Shown: piece by piece, positions 29,621 through 38,870 of the stretch | Layout: the number at the start of each line of letters is the position of its first letter | Numbering within the stretch: position 1 is the stretch's first letter | Made by a program: the position numbers and the translations under genes | Notes under the pieces: generated by a model | What the model was told of the DNA's origin: nothing | Databases searched by the model: none | The model's input: only the letters and a program-made list of their open reading frames with translations | NCBI GenBank assembly: GCA_029252105.1 | Contig: JAQXCA010000013.1 | Location: 1 to 40,952, forward strand | DNA: 40,952 nucleotides | Direction: 5' to 3' | Source of the DNA: Flavobacteriaceae bacterium | GTDB lineage: Bacteria > Bacteroidota > Bacteroidia > Flavobacteriales > Flavobacteriaceae

Positions 29621-32600
29621 ATGATCCAAAAATTAAAGAAGCTGCTGCTTCTGATTTGCGTATTTAGTGTTCATACTATTTATGCACAAACTACAACAAT
29701 TTCGGGTACCATTACTGATTCTTTAGATGGCATGGCACTTCCCGGAGTTAACATTGTAGAGATGGGCACTTCAAATGGTGCGATAACAGATATTGATGGG
29801 AATTACACCATCATAGTTTCTGATGACAATGCTGTTTTGCAGTTTACTTTTCTTGGTTATAAAGACACAGAGATTGCTGTAAACGGACAAACTGTAATTG
29901 ATGTTGCTCTTAAAGAAAGTTCAGAAGTAATAGATGAAATAGTGGTGACCTCTTTAGGGTTAACCCGCGAGAAAAAATCTCTTGGATATTCTGTCACTAA
30001 ACTTGATGGAAATGACGTGTCTAGAGTTAAAGAATCTAACGTTGCCAGTTCATTGGCTGGTAAAGTGGCAGGTGTAGTTGTTAGTAAATCTACTTCTGGT
30101 GCCGGCGGAAGTACTAGAGTAGTAATTAGAGGTAACAATTCTATAAGTGGTAACAACCAACCTTTATATGTGGTTGATGGTGTGCCAATTGACAATACTA
30201 CCATTTCTTCTCCCGATACATTTGAATTTAATGTGCCAGATTTAGGTAATGGTATTTCAGATATTAATCCAGATGATATTGAAAGTATGTCTGTTTTAAA
30301 AGGACCGAATGCAGCTGCATTATATGGTTCTAGGGCATCAAACGGTGTTATAATAATAACAACAAAAAGAGGTAAACTTGATCAAGGCTTGGGTGTTTCA
30401 TTTTCTTCAAGTACCACATTCGAAGACCCTTTTGTATTGCCAAAATATCAGAATCAGTATGGTCGTGGTAGTGATGGTAACTTTCCTTCTATTAACCCTG
30501 CAGATGATATACTTACGCAAGTAAATTTAGTTAGAGGATCAGATTCTTGGGGGCCAACTTTCGATGGTTCACAGCAATTGGCTTATAATGGCGAGCAAAG
30601 AGCTTACGAAGCCCAACCCAATAATGTAAAAGATTTTTTCGAAACGGGAACATCGACTATCAATACACTTTCATTGAGCAATAGTAACGAAAAATCTTCT
30701 GTACGATTTTCTTACACAAATTCAGATATTGGTTCAATATTACCTGGTTCTAGCGTAAAAAGGCATAATTTTAATTTAAGAGGCTATGCAAAATTATCAG
30801 ATAAGTTAACGCTAGATTCTAAAGTTACTTATTTTGTTCAAGAGGCAAGAAACAGACCTAATCAAGGTACAGAAGGAGTTATGGCTTATTTATTGACTAT
30901 GCCTAGGAACATTAGTAATTCTGATTTACAAAATTACCAAAATCTTGAAAATCCATTAGACCCTGCAAACCCATATGCGGTTATAGGTCATTCTCTTTCT
31001 AGTTTTAGTGGCAATCCATATTGGGTTCAAAATGAAGATTTTAATCAAGATCAAAGAAAAAGATTTTCTGGATTTGTTAAATTAGATTATCAGATTACTG
31101 ACTGGTTGTCTGCATTTGTAAGAGCAGGTACAGATGATGTATCTCAAGATACGCAATCATATTTTGCCACAGGGCATCATTTTGTACCAAGAGGTAGTAT
31201 AGCATTTGGCAATAATGATAGAACAGAATCTAATTATGACGCATTATTGATGTTAAATAAAGATTTAGATGAAAAATTTAATTTATCAGCAAATATTGGT
31301 GGTAATTTTCGTAAATCTACAGCAATTAGATCATCAATTAATGGACGAGATTTTAAAATTCCTGGAGGATATTTTTTAAATAATACCGAAGCTAACCTTG
31401 CAGAATCTAGTCAATCAGACCTCATTGAAAAGAGAGTTAATTCTATTTATGGATCTGCGTCTCTTGCTTACGACAATATGATCTATTTAGATATTACGGG
31501 TAGAAATGATTGGTCGTCAGCTTTACCTGAAGAAAACAGATCATACTTTTATAGCTCTTTGGGTTTAAGTGTTCTACTGAACAAGGTATTTGATTTAGAT
31601 AACACGCCTATAAACTTTCTAAAATTGAGAGGAAGTTCAGCAAGTGTTGGTAATGATACTGATGCTCAACAATTAAGTAATGTATTTAAAGTTGGAGCAC
31701 AAGGTTATCTAGGGAATATTACAATTGGTAGGCCTAATATTAAATTTAGTGAGAGTTTAAAACCAGAAGATATTACATCTACAGAGATTGGTTTAGAATT
31801 TAAAATGTTTGATAATAGATTTTATGGCGATTTCTCATATTATTCAATATCATCTAAAGATTTAATCTTTGACGTTCCTGTTGACCCAGGAACTGGCTAC
31901 GAATTCTTCCGTGATAATGTTGGAGAACTTACTAATAAAGGTTTTGAGTTACTTTTAGGCGGTACTCCAGTAAAGACAGAAAATTTCAGATGGGATACTT
32001 CGATTAACCTTTCTAAAAATAAAAATAAATTGGTCAGTTTGATTGATGGTCAGGATAACTTCACATTTAGTAATAGTAATAGTGGTATTGTAGATGTAAG
32101 AGCTGAAGTAAATGATGGGTTTGGAGATATTTATACAACAACATGGCTGCGTGACGATGCTGGTCAGTTACTTTTAACCTCCGATGGTCGTCCGCAAGCA
32201 ACCTCAGATAGACAAAAAGCTGGGAATTATCAGCCAGATGTAACAGGAGGATTTTCTAACACATTTAAATATAATAATTTCACATTAAATGTATTAATAG
32301 ACTTCAGGTTTGGAGGTGAAGTGTTTTCTTACACAGATGCTGCAATGGATGCGGCTGGTGTTTCTGAGCGGTCATTGCAATTTAGAGAAGGTGGTTTAGT
32401 TGTTGAAGGTTTATCTGCAATAGCTGGGACTGACCCTGTTCAATATGAGACTAATACGAGTACTATTAGTGCTGAACAATATTGGACTTCTGTTGCAGGT
32501 GTTGGTTCTGAATATGTTTATGATCAGACCAACATGAGGTTAAGAGAGTTGAGTTTGAGTTATCGCTTTCCTAATAAAGTACTTGAAAAGACCTTTATGG

Positions 32601-32770
32601 AATCAGCTTCGCTGAGTTTAATAGGAAGGAACTTATTTTTTATAAGTAAAAAAACGGATAACTTTGATCCAGAAGCTAGCTACTCATCGTCTAATTTAAG
32701 TCAAGGAGTTTTATTCTATGCTTTGCCAACAACCAGAAGTTTAGGTTTTAGTTTAAACGTTAATTTTTAA
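29621..32770 (+). CDS. susC: SusC-like TonB-dependent outer-membrane transporter
   Basis: Signal peptide; ISGTITDSLDGMALPGVNIVEMGTSNGAITDIDGNYTI; plug domain VVDGVPIDN...MSVLKGPNAAALYGSRASNGVIIITTKRG; C-terminal F. Confidence 0.96.
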   Translation: MIQKLKKLLLLICVFSVHTIYAQTTTISGTITDSLDGMALPGVNIVEMGTSNGAITDIDGNYTIIVSDDNAVLQFTFLGYKDTEIAVNGQTVIDVALKESSEVIDEIVVTSLGLTREKKSLGYSVTKLDGNDVSRVKESNVASSLAGKVAGVVVSKSTSGAGGSTRVVIRGNNSISGNNQPLYVVDGVPIDNTTISSPDTFEFNVPDLGNGISDINPDDIESMSVLKGPNAAALYGSRASNGVIIITTKRGKLDQGLGVSFSSSTTFEDPFVLPKYQNQYGRGSDGNFPSINPADDILTQVNLVRGSDSWGPTFDGSQQLAYNGEQRAYEAQPNNVKDFFETGTSTINTLSLSNSNEKSSVRFSYTNSDIGSILPGSSVKRHNFNLRGYAKLSDKLTLDSKVTYFVQEARNRPNQGTEGVMAYLLTMPRNISNSDLQNYQNLENPLDPANPYAVIGHSLSSFSGNPYWVQNEDFNQDQRKRFSGFVKLDYQITDWLSAFVRAGTDDVSQDTQSYFATGHHFVPRGSIAFGNNDRTESNYDALLMLNKDLDEKFNLSANIGGNFRKSTAIRSSINGRDFKIPGGYFLNNTEANLAESSQSDLIEKRVNSIYGSASLAYDNMIYLDITGRNDWSSALPEENRSYFYSSLGLSVLLNKVFDLDNTPINFLKLRGSSASVGNDTDAQQLSNVFKVGAQGYLGNITIGRPNIKFSESLKPEDITSTEIGLEFKMFDNRFYGDFSYYSISSKDLIFDVPVDPGTGYEFFRDNVGELTNKGFELLLGGTPVKTENFRWDTSINLSKNKNKLVSLIDGQDNFTFSNSNSGIVDVRAEVNDGFGDIYTTTWLRDDAGQLLLTSDGRPQATSDRQKAGNYQPDVTGGFSNTFKYNNFTLNVLIDFRFGGEVFSYTDAAMDAAGVSERSLQFREGGLVVEGLSAIAGTDPVQYETNTSTISAEQYWTSVAGVGSEYVYDQTNMRLRELSLSYRFPNKVLEKTFMESASLSLIGRNLFFISKKTDNFDPEASYSSSNLSQGVLFYALPTTRSLGFSLNVNF

Positions 32771-32781
32771 AAAATCAAATT

Positions 32782-34455
32782 ATGAAAATAAATAAATTAT
32801 TTTTTGGATTCCTTCTACTAATTTTAGGAATTTCATGTAATGATGATTTCAATGAAATCAATAAAGACAACCAAGGATTCGATGTGGAAGATGTAAGTGC
32901 TAAATTTTTCCTAACAGGTTCTCAATTTGGACTTTACGCACCAAATAGAACTCCATACTGGAGAGCATTTTTAATTTACGCAGATAGATTTTCAGGTCAT
33001 GCAGCTTTTGGTAGTACCATATCTGCGTTTGACGATGGATTTTGTTATAACTTTAACATTGGTGTTTCAGATATCGTATACAATTGGATGGCTGGTCATT
33101 TTGGTAATATAAAATCGTTTGGAGATTTAACCAAGCCAGGAGGAGATTTTGAGAATGAATACATGTACGCAATGTCACTAATAATGAAAGGCTTATATTT
33201 CCAAATGTATACTGAAACCTATGGCATGGTGTCATTTAGTGAAGCGGGTGTTGATGGTATTTTAACACCAAAGTATGATACGCAAAAGGATGTCTATAAA
33301 GGTATCATTGCAGATTTAGATGCTGCTATGGCAACCATAGGAGACGCAGACAGAACAGGAACAGGAATTAATGACGTTGGTTCTAATGATGTCTATTGTG
33401 GAGGAGACCTTCAACAATGGAAGAGATTAGCAAATACGCTTAAATTAAGAATAGGCATGCGAGCATTAGGAGCACCTGGAGACGATTTTGCAAACGGTGC
33501 AATTACTGCAGCATTATCTGCTCCTTTACTTGGTGTTGATGATTCTGTGCTTATGGCTAAAGATTATGAAATTAGTGAATGGACTTCTTCGTCATATGGA
33601 GATGTTTGGCATGACTTTGGAGGAACAATTGCGAATTGGACCATTGGTGATAATCTTATAAATCTATTAGATGATAACAATGACCCAAGGTTAGCGAAAT
33701 ATGCAAAACCAGTAGGAGGCGGCTCTTTCTTATATTCAGACCCAGGAGGAGATCCTAACTATGCTGATAGATTAAATTTAGTTATCCAAACGCTAGATGA
33801 CGCTAATGCAAACTATACAATCAATACATCTGGAGCAGATACCACTATAGATGTTGAATCTGGTCAGTTTATAGGTCAACCTGTAAGAGCGAATGCAGAA
33901 ACAAAATCATTTTTGCATACGGATATATTTTCTTATCCATCTGATGCTATTATCCAACCAAGAGGTCAACAAGCTGTTGGTTATCCAGAGATTATTTTCT
34001 CTAGTGCAAATTCGTATTTCTTACAAGCTGAAGCAGCGTTGAGAGGAATTGGATCAGGTGATGCACAAGCTTTATATGAAGCAGGTATTACAGAGGCAAT
34101 GACGATGTGGGGACTCTCCGAAGGAGATGCTACTACATACATTAATAATGAGGCTATGGGAGATATAAGCACAGGTACCATGGAAGAAAAACTTGAAAAA
34201 ATAGCGTTACAGCGTTACATAGCAAGTTATACTGATAGTTTTGAAGCTTGGGCGATAGTTCGCAAAACAGGTTATCCTTCAGAATTAACTGCAGGTGTAG
34301 CTAACACAAATGTATTTGCTTTAGGTGAGCTTAATGGCGCATATCCTCAACGATTGAGATATGGTTCAGGAGCTCAAGCAAATCCTAACTATACCACGGC
34401 CGTTAGTTCGCAAGGCGCAGATGTGCAGGGCACCACACTTTGGTTCGCTCAGTAA
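32782..34455 (+). CDS. susD: SusD/RagB-like surface lipoprotein
   Basis: Lipobox GISC; directly downstream of SusC-like gene; EIIFSSANSYFLQAEAALRGI. Confidence 0.93.
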   Translation: MKINKLFFGFLLLILGISCNDDFNEINKDNQGFDVEDVSAKFFLTGSQFGLYAPNRTPYWRAFLIYADRFSGHAAFGSTISAFDDGFCYNFNIGVSDIVYNWMAGHFGNIKSFGDLTKPGGDFENEYMYAMSLIMKGLYFQMYTETYGMVSFSEAGVDGILTPKYDTQKDVYKGIIADLDAAMATIGDADRTGTGINDVGSNDVYCGGDLQQWKRLANTLKLRIGMRALGAPGDDFANGAITAALSAPLLGVDDSVLMAKDYEISEWTSSSYGDVWHDFGGTIANWTIGDNLINLLDDNNDPRLAKYAKPVGGGSFLYSDPGGDPNYADRLNLVIQTLDDANANYTINTSGADTTIDVESGQFIGQPVRANAETKSFLHTDIFSYPSDAIIQPRGQQAVGYPEIIFSSANSYFLQAEAALRGIGSGDAQALYEAGITEAMTMWGLSEGDATTYINNEAMGDISTGTMEEKLEKIALQRYIASYTDSFEAWAIVRKTGYPSELTAGVANTNVFALGELNGAYPQRLRYGSGAQANPNYTTAVSSQGADVQGTTLWFAQ

Positions 34456-34476
34456 CTGTAGTTTTAAATCAATATT

Positions 34477-34517
34477 AAAAAGAGAGGTTGCAAATTAGGT
34501 TTGCAACCTCTCTTTTT
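34477..34517 (+). terminator. Strong bidirectional terminator after susCD
   Basis: Perfect 18-bp stem AAAAAGAGAGGTTGCAAA/TTTGCAACCTCTCTTTTT, loop TTAGG. Confidence 0.92.
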
Positions 34518-34594
34518 ACTAGTATGTTGATTTTATATTATAAATCAACCTTATATATAGTATCCTACTATTAATAGTTTTAAAAAATAATATC

Positions 34595-37500
34595 ATGAAT
34601 TATTTTAAGCCATCCAGAAGCTTGATGTATACTTTTTTTAGCGTTATTTTATTGACGCTATCCACGTCTTGTGAAAAAGATTCAAATACAGATTTTTCCT
34701 TATTTGAATCAGTTAGTAGTTCGTATTCTGGAATTAATTTTAAAAACAGGATACCTGTTAATAAATTAACAAACTCTTTTATCTATGAATATGTATATAA
34801 TGGTGGTGGTGTAGCAGTAGGAGATATAAATAATGATGGTCTTGACGATATCTATTTTACATCTAATTTAGAAAACAATCAGCTCTATTTAAATTTAGGC
34901 AACTTTGAGTTTAAAAATATAACAGAAATATCGAATACTAAAGGAAACAAAGGTTGGTCTACTGGAACAAACATGGTAGATATAAATAATGATGGTCTTT
35001 TAGATATATATGTGTGTAGATCTGGACCCTATGGAAAAGCTTCCCTTTTAGCTAACGAACTTTATATTAACAAAGGAGACAATAATGATGGAATCCCTTT
35101 ATTTGAAGAATCTGCCAAAGAATTTGGACTAAACGACACAAGTAACTCAATCCAATCCGTATTTTTTGATTTTGACTTAGATGGTGACTTGGATATGTAT
35201 TTATTAAATCATAATCCTCAAAAATTTTCTGCAAGTGGAAATAGGGAACTGTTTTCACCTCTTGGTGATAAGTTTTATGTCAATGAAAATGGAACATTTA
35301 TAAATAAAACCAAAGATGTTGGTATCTATTCTAATTCTATATCGTACGGGTTAGGAATAGGTGTAAGCGATTTGAATTTAGATGGTTGGCCTGATATTTA
35401 TGTTTCAAATGACTATGACGAACCAGATTATATGTACATAAATCAAAAAGATGGTACTTTTAAAGAAGCTGTTAAAAAAGCAACAAATCATATATCCAAT
35501 TTTTCAATGGGGAATGATATAGCCGATTTTGATAATGACGGATTTGTTGATATCATAACTTTAGATATGGTTTCCGAGGATAATTATGGCATGAAAACAA
35601 GTATGGCAAGTATGAACCCTGAAAAGTTTAACAGCAATGTGAAAGCTGGTAAGCACTATCAATACATGTATAATTCTTTTCAAAAGCATACTACACATAT
35701 TGATAGTAGTGGAATTCCATTTTTTTCAGATGTGGCTCAAATTACAGGCGTAGCAAATACAGATTGGAGTTGGGCTCCTTTATTAGCAGATTTTGATAAT
35801 GATGGGCTTAAAGATATTTTTATAACTAATGGAATAAAGAAAGACTTTAGAAATAAAGATTTTTATAATCTGATGAAGGAATATAAAAGTAAAAACTCTG
35901 ATGCACTTACTAATGAGAATAAAATTATGTTCTTGTTAGATGAAATGCCCATTAGACCTAAGAAAAACTATTTTTATAAAAACAATGGTGGATTAAGTTT
36001 CACTAATATGTCTTCTGAATGGAATCCTAATGCCAGTGAAATGTATTCAAATGGTGCAGCTTACGCTGATTTTGATAATGATGGTGATTTAGATATTGTG
36101 GTGAATAATGTTGACGAAAACGCTTTAATTCTTAAAAATAATTCAGATAAACTAAACACAAATTATATTGAACTAGAATTTAGAGGATTGCAGAAAAACA
36201 CCAAAGGTATTGGCGTTAAAGTTTTAATATTTCATGATGATAAAAAACAGTATTATGAAAACTATAGTGTTAGAGGATATCAATCTTCAGTACCACCAAA
36301 AATTCATGCTGGTCTAGGCGAAAGTAATAAAATTGACTCTTTACTTGTTTATTGGCCAAATAATAGAGTTCAAAAAATTATTTCGCCTGAGCTTAACAAG
36401 TTAATTACAATCAATTATAATGCTGAAAAATTAAAACAAAATGATTTAAATAAAACTACAAAAACATTATTTTTATTAACTGATATTTCCCCAGAATTAA
36501 AACATAAAGAAAATGAATATGATGACTACAAAAAACAAGTTCTATTACCTCATAAAATGTCTCAATTTGGTCCAGCAATAGCAATTGGTGATATTAATAA
36601 TGATGGCAGGGATGATATTTATTTTGGTCAAAGTACAGGGAGTATTTCTGAAACGTATATTCAAAACGTTAAAGGGAAATTCATAAAGCATCAAGCTTTT
36701 TCAGAAGATGTGATTTTTGAAGATGTTGATGCCCAGTTTTTTGATTTTGATAACGATGGGGATTTAGATTTATATGTTGCAAGTGGAGGTAATGAATTTC
36801 CAGAGAACTCAAAAAACTATGCTGACAGATTGTATGAAAATAAATCAGGGAAGTTTGTTAAACGAAAAGATTTACTCCCTGGGAATTTACACATAAGTAG
36901 TGCTAGAGTTAAAATAGAAGATTTTAATCAGGACGGTTTTAAAGATATATTCATAGCGGGACGCCACATTCCACACAACTACCCACAACCAGCTAGTAGT
37001 CGTATTTTAGTAAATAATAAAGGCCGTTTTAAAGATATAACAACTACAAATGCGCCTGGTTTAAATGATATAGGTTTAGTCACGGATGCGACATGGACAG
37101 ATTATGACCTTGACGGCGATATAGATTTGTGTCTAGTTGGCGAGTGGATGGCACCCGTATTTTTTGAAAACATTAACAATACGTTTAATAAAGTAATTTC
37201 AAAGCCTCTTGACAGCCTTTCGGGATGGTATTTTTCGATTAAATCGTTTGATTTTGATAATGATGGCGATGATGATTATATTTTAGGAAACTTAGGGACG
37301 AATTACAAATACAAAGCCAGTAAGGAAGAACCCTTTGAAGCTTATTATCATGATTTTGATGTTAATGGTAAAAAAGATCTAGTTTTAGGATATTATAATT
37401 TTGGAGAATTATTTCCTGTAAGAGGAAGAGAATGCTCTTCTCAGCAAATTCCAAATATCAAAAAAGTTACCCCAACGTTTAACGACTTTGGACTATCGAC

Positions 37501-37942
37501 TCTAAGTGATGTTTATGGAAAAAGCAACCTATCCGATGCATTACGTCTGTCATGTTATAATTTTAAAAGTGGACTACTTAAAAATAATGGTAAAGGAAAT
37601 TTTGAATTTATTTCATTTCCTGAAATTGCACAACTATCATCCATTAATGATATTCTTCTTCGCGACTTAGACGATGATGGTGATACTGATATTATTGTAG
37701 CAGGGAATTTATTCGTATCGGAGATAGAAACTCCAAGAAATGATGCTAGTTACGGAATGGTGCTTTTTAATACTGATTTTGAATTCAAGCCTTTAAATGC
37801 AAATAAAAGTGGTCTGTTTATGCCAAATGACACAAAAACCTTAAATTTTATTTCAATTAAAAATAAAATTCATCTCTTGGCCGGTAACAATAATGATTTT
37901 CTCAAAGTATATAAACTAAATCAAAATAGTGGTATCAAATAA
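34595..37942 (+). CDS. FG-GAP/VCBS-repeat lipoprotein with ASPIC/UnbV-like domain
   Basis: Lipobox TSC; about 14 DxDxDG-type motifs (DINNDGLDD, DFDNDGDLD ...); GLGESNKIDSLLVYWPNNRVQKI. Confidence 0.93.
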   Translation: MNYFKPSRSLMYTFFSVILLTLSTSCEKDSNTDFSLFESVSSSYSGINFKNRIPVNKLTNSFIYEYVYNGGGVAVGDINNDGLDDIYFTSNLENNQLYLNLGNFEFKNITEISNTKGNKGWSTGTNMVDINNDGLLDIYVCRSGPYGKASLLANELYINKGDNNDGIPLFEESAKEFGLNDTSNSIQSVFFDFDLDGDLDMYLLNHNPQKFSASGNRELFSPLGDKFYVNENGTFINKTKDVGIYSNSISYGLGIGVSDLNLDGWPDIYVSNDYDEPDYMYINQKDGTFKEAVKKATNHISNFSMGNDIADFDNDGFVDIITLDMVSEDNYGMKTSMASMNPEKFNSNVKAGKHYQYMYNSFQKHTTHIDSSGIPFFSDVAQITGVANTDWSWAPLLADFDNDGLKDIFITNGIKKDFRNKDFYNLMKEYKSKNSDALTNENKIMFLLDEMPIRPKKNYFYKNNGGLSFTNMSSEWNPNASEMYSNGAAYADFDNDGDLDIVVNNVDENALILKNNSDKLNTNYIELEFRGLQKNTKGIGVKVLIFHDDKKQYYENYSVRGYQSSVPPKIHAGLGESNKIDSLLVYWPNNRVQKIISPELNKLITINYNAEKLKQNDLNKTTKTLFLLTDISPELKHKENEYDDYKKQVLLPHKMSQFGPAIAIGDINNDGRDDIYFGQSTGSISETYIQNVKGKFIKHQAFSEDVIFEDVDAQFFDFDNDGDLDLYVASGGNEFPENSKNYADRLYENKSGKFVKRKDLLPGNLHISSARVKIEDFNQDGFKDIFIAGRHIPHNYPQPASSRILVNNKGRFKDITTTNAPGLNDIGLVTDATWTDYDLDGDIDLCLVGEWMAPVFFENINNTFNKVISKPLDSLSGWYFSIKSFDFDNDGDDDYILGNLGTNYKYKASKEEPFEAYYHDFDVNGKKDLVLGYYNFGELFPVRGRECSSQQIPNIKKVTPTFNDFGLSTLSDVYGKSNLSDALRLSCYNFKSGLLKNNGKGNFEFISFPEIAQLSSINDILLRDLDDDGDTDIIVAGNLFVSEIETPRNDASYGMVLFNTDFEFKPLNANKSGLFMPNDTKTLNFISIKNKIHLLAGNNNDFLKVYKLNQNSGIK

Positions 37943-37993
37943 TGACGATAAACTACAGTGTTTTACCATCAAAAATAATATTAAATAAAAGAT

Positions 37994-38450
37994 ATGAAGT
38001 ATTTTTTATCAGTTCTAATTTGTAATTTTTCTGTTTTGGTATTTTCTCAAGATACAGTCGTTACTAAAGATACTAATATCGCTTATTACGGACGTAAATA
38101 CTTTTTATCCGAAGGCACAGTTATTGCTGATTCTTTAAAGGAAAGTCCTTATAATCGTTTACCAATTTCATATAAAGATAAAGTAAGAGAACCAGTCTGG
38201 GACCTATCAAAAGCATCAGCAGGAACAACGGTGCGATTTCACTCGAATTCGACACGTATTAATTTAAAATGGACTGTTTTAAATGATTTTGATATGCCTC
38301 ATATGGCAGCTACTGGTATTAAAAACATTTTTATATAAAGACAATCAAAATAGTTTAGAGGATAATTAAGGCACTGTAGATGGCGTACACCTCACCGATT
38401 TAAGATTATCAAGATATGCCAATTATTTATTGGAAAACTTTAAAAATTAA
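37994..38450 (+). pseudogene. Frameshifted and internally deleted SGNH/GDSL-type esterase
   Basis: N-terminal part (signal peptide, KASAGTTVRFHSNSTRINLKWTVLNDFDMPHMAATGIKNI) breaks frame near 38330 (alternative frame FLYKDNQNSLEDN); C-terminal end GTVDGVHLTDLRLSRYANYLLENFKN at 38370-38450 with the catalytic-type DGVH motif; middle incl. GDS motif missing. Confidence 0.85.
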
Positions 38451-38470
38451 AAACTTATTAAATAGTGAAG

Positions 38471-38493
38471 AATTCATACGGATGAATTTTTAT
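38471..38493 (+). terminator. Hairpin terminator after the SGNH pseudogene
   Basis: AATTCAT-ACGG-ATGAATT followed by TTTATA. Confidence 0.5.
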
Positions 38494-38781
38494 ATACTAA
38501 CAATTTAATTTTTTAATAAGGCTCCCCTACAAATTTTTAATCCCAAATAGATCAAATTTAAAATCAATTAATTTTCTGGTATTCATAATTTCAAAGATGC
38601 ATTAATGTTGTAATTTTTGGGTTCATAAAAGCTGTATTTTTATATAAATAAACTCTAATCACAACCAATTAAACCATTAGTGAGCTAAGAAGCGTTATTT
38701 GTCGAACTAATTTTCTATTCAGTCCAATAAAAGGCATCTTTATAATTCATTAATTGTTTTGGTTTGAATTAGTTAAATATT

Positions 38782-38817
38782 AAAAGAAGAATTGGTTATC
38801 TAGTTCTTCTTTTTTTA
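38782..38817 (+). terminator. Hairpin with T-run upstream of the NagB-fusion gene
   Basis: AAAAGAAGAA ... TTCTTCTTTT inverted repeat followed by T-run. Confidence 0.55.
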
Positions 38818-38870
38818 GTTTATTCATAATAATAACCTATAATATTTAATTAAAAAAACGAATATTAAGT

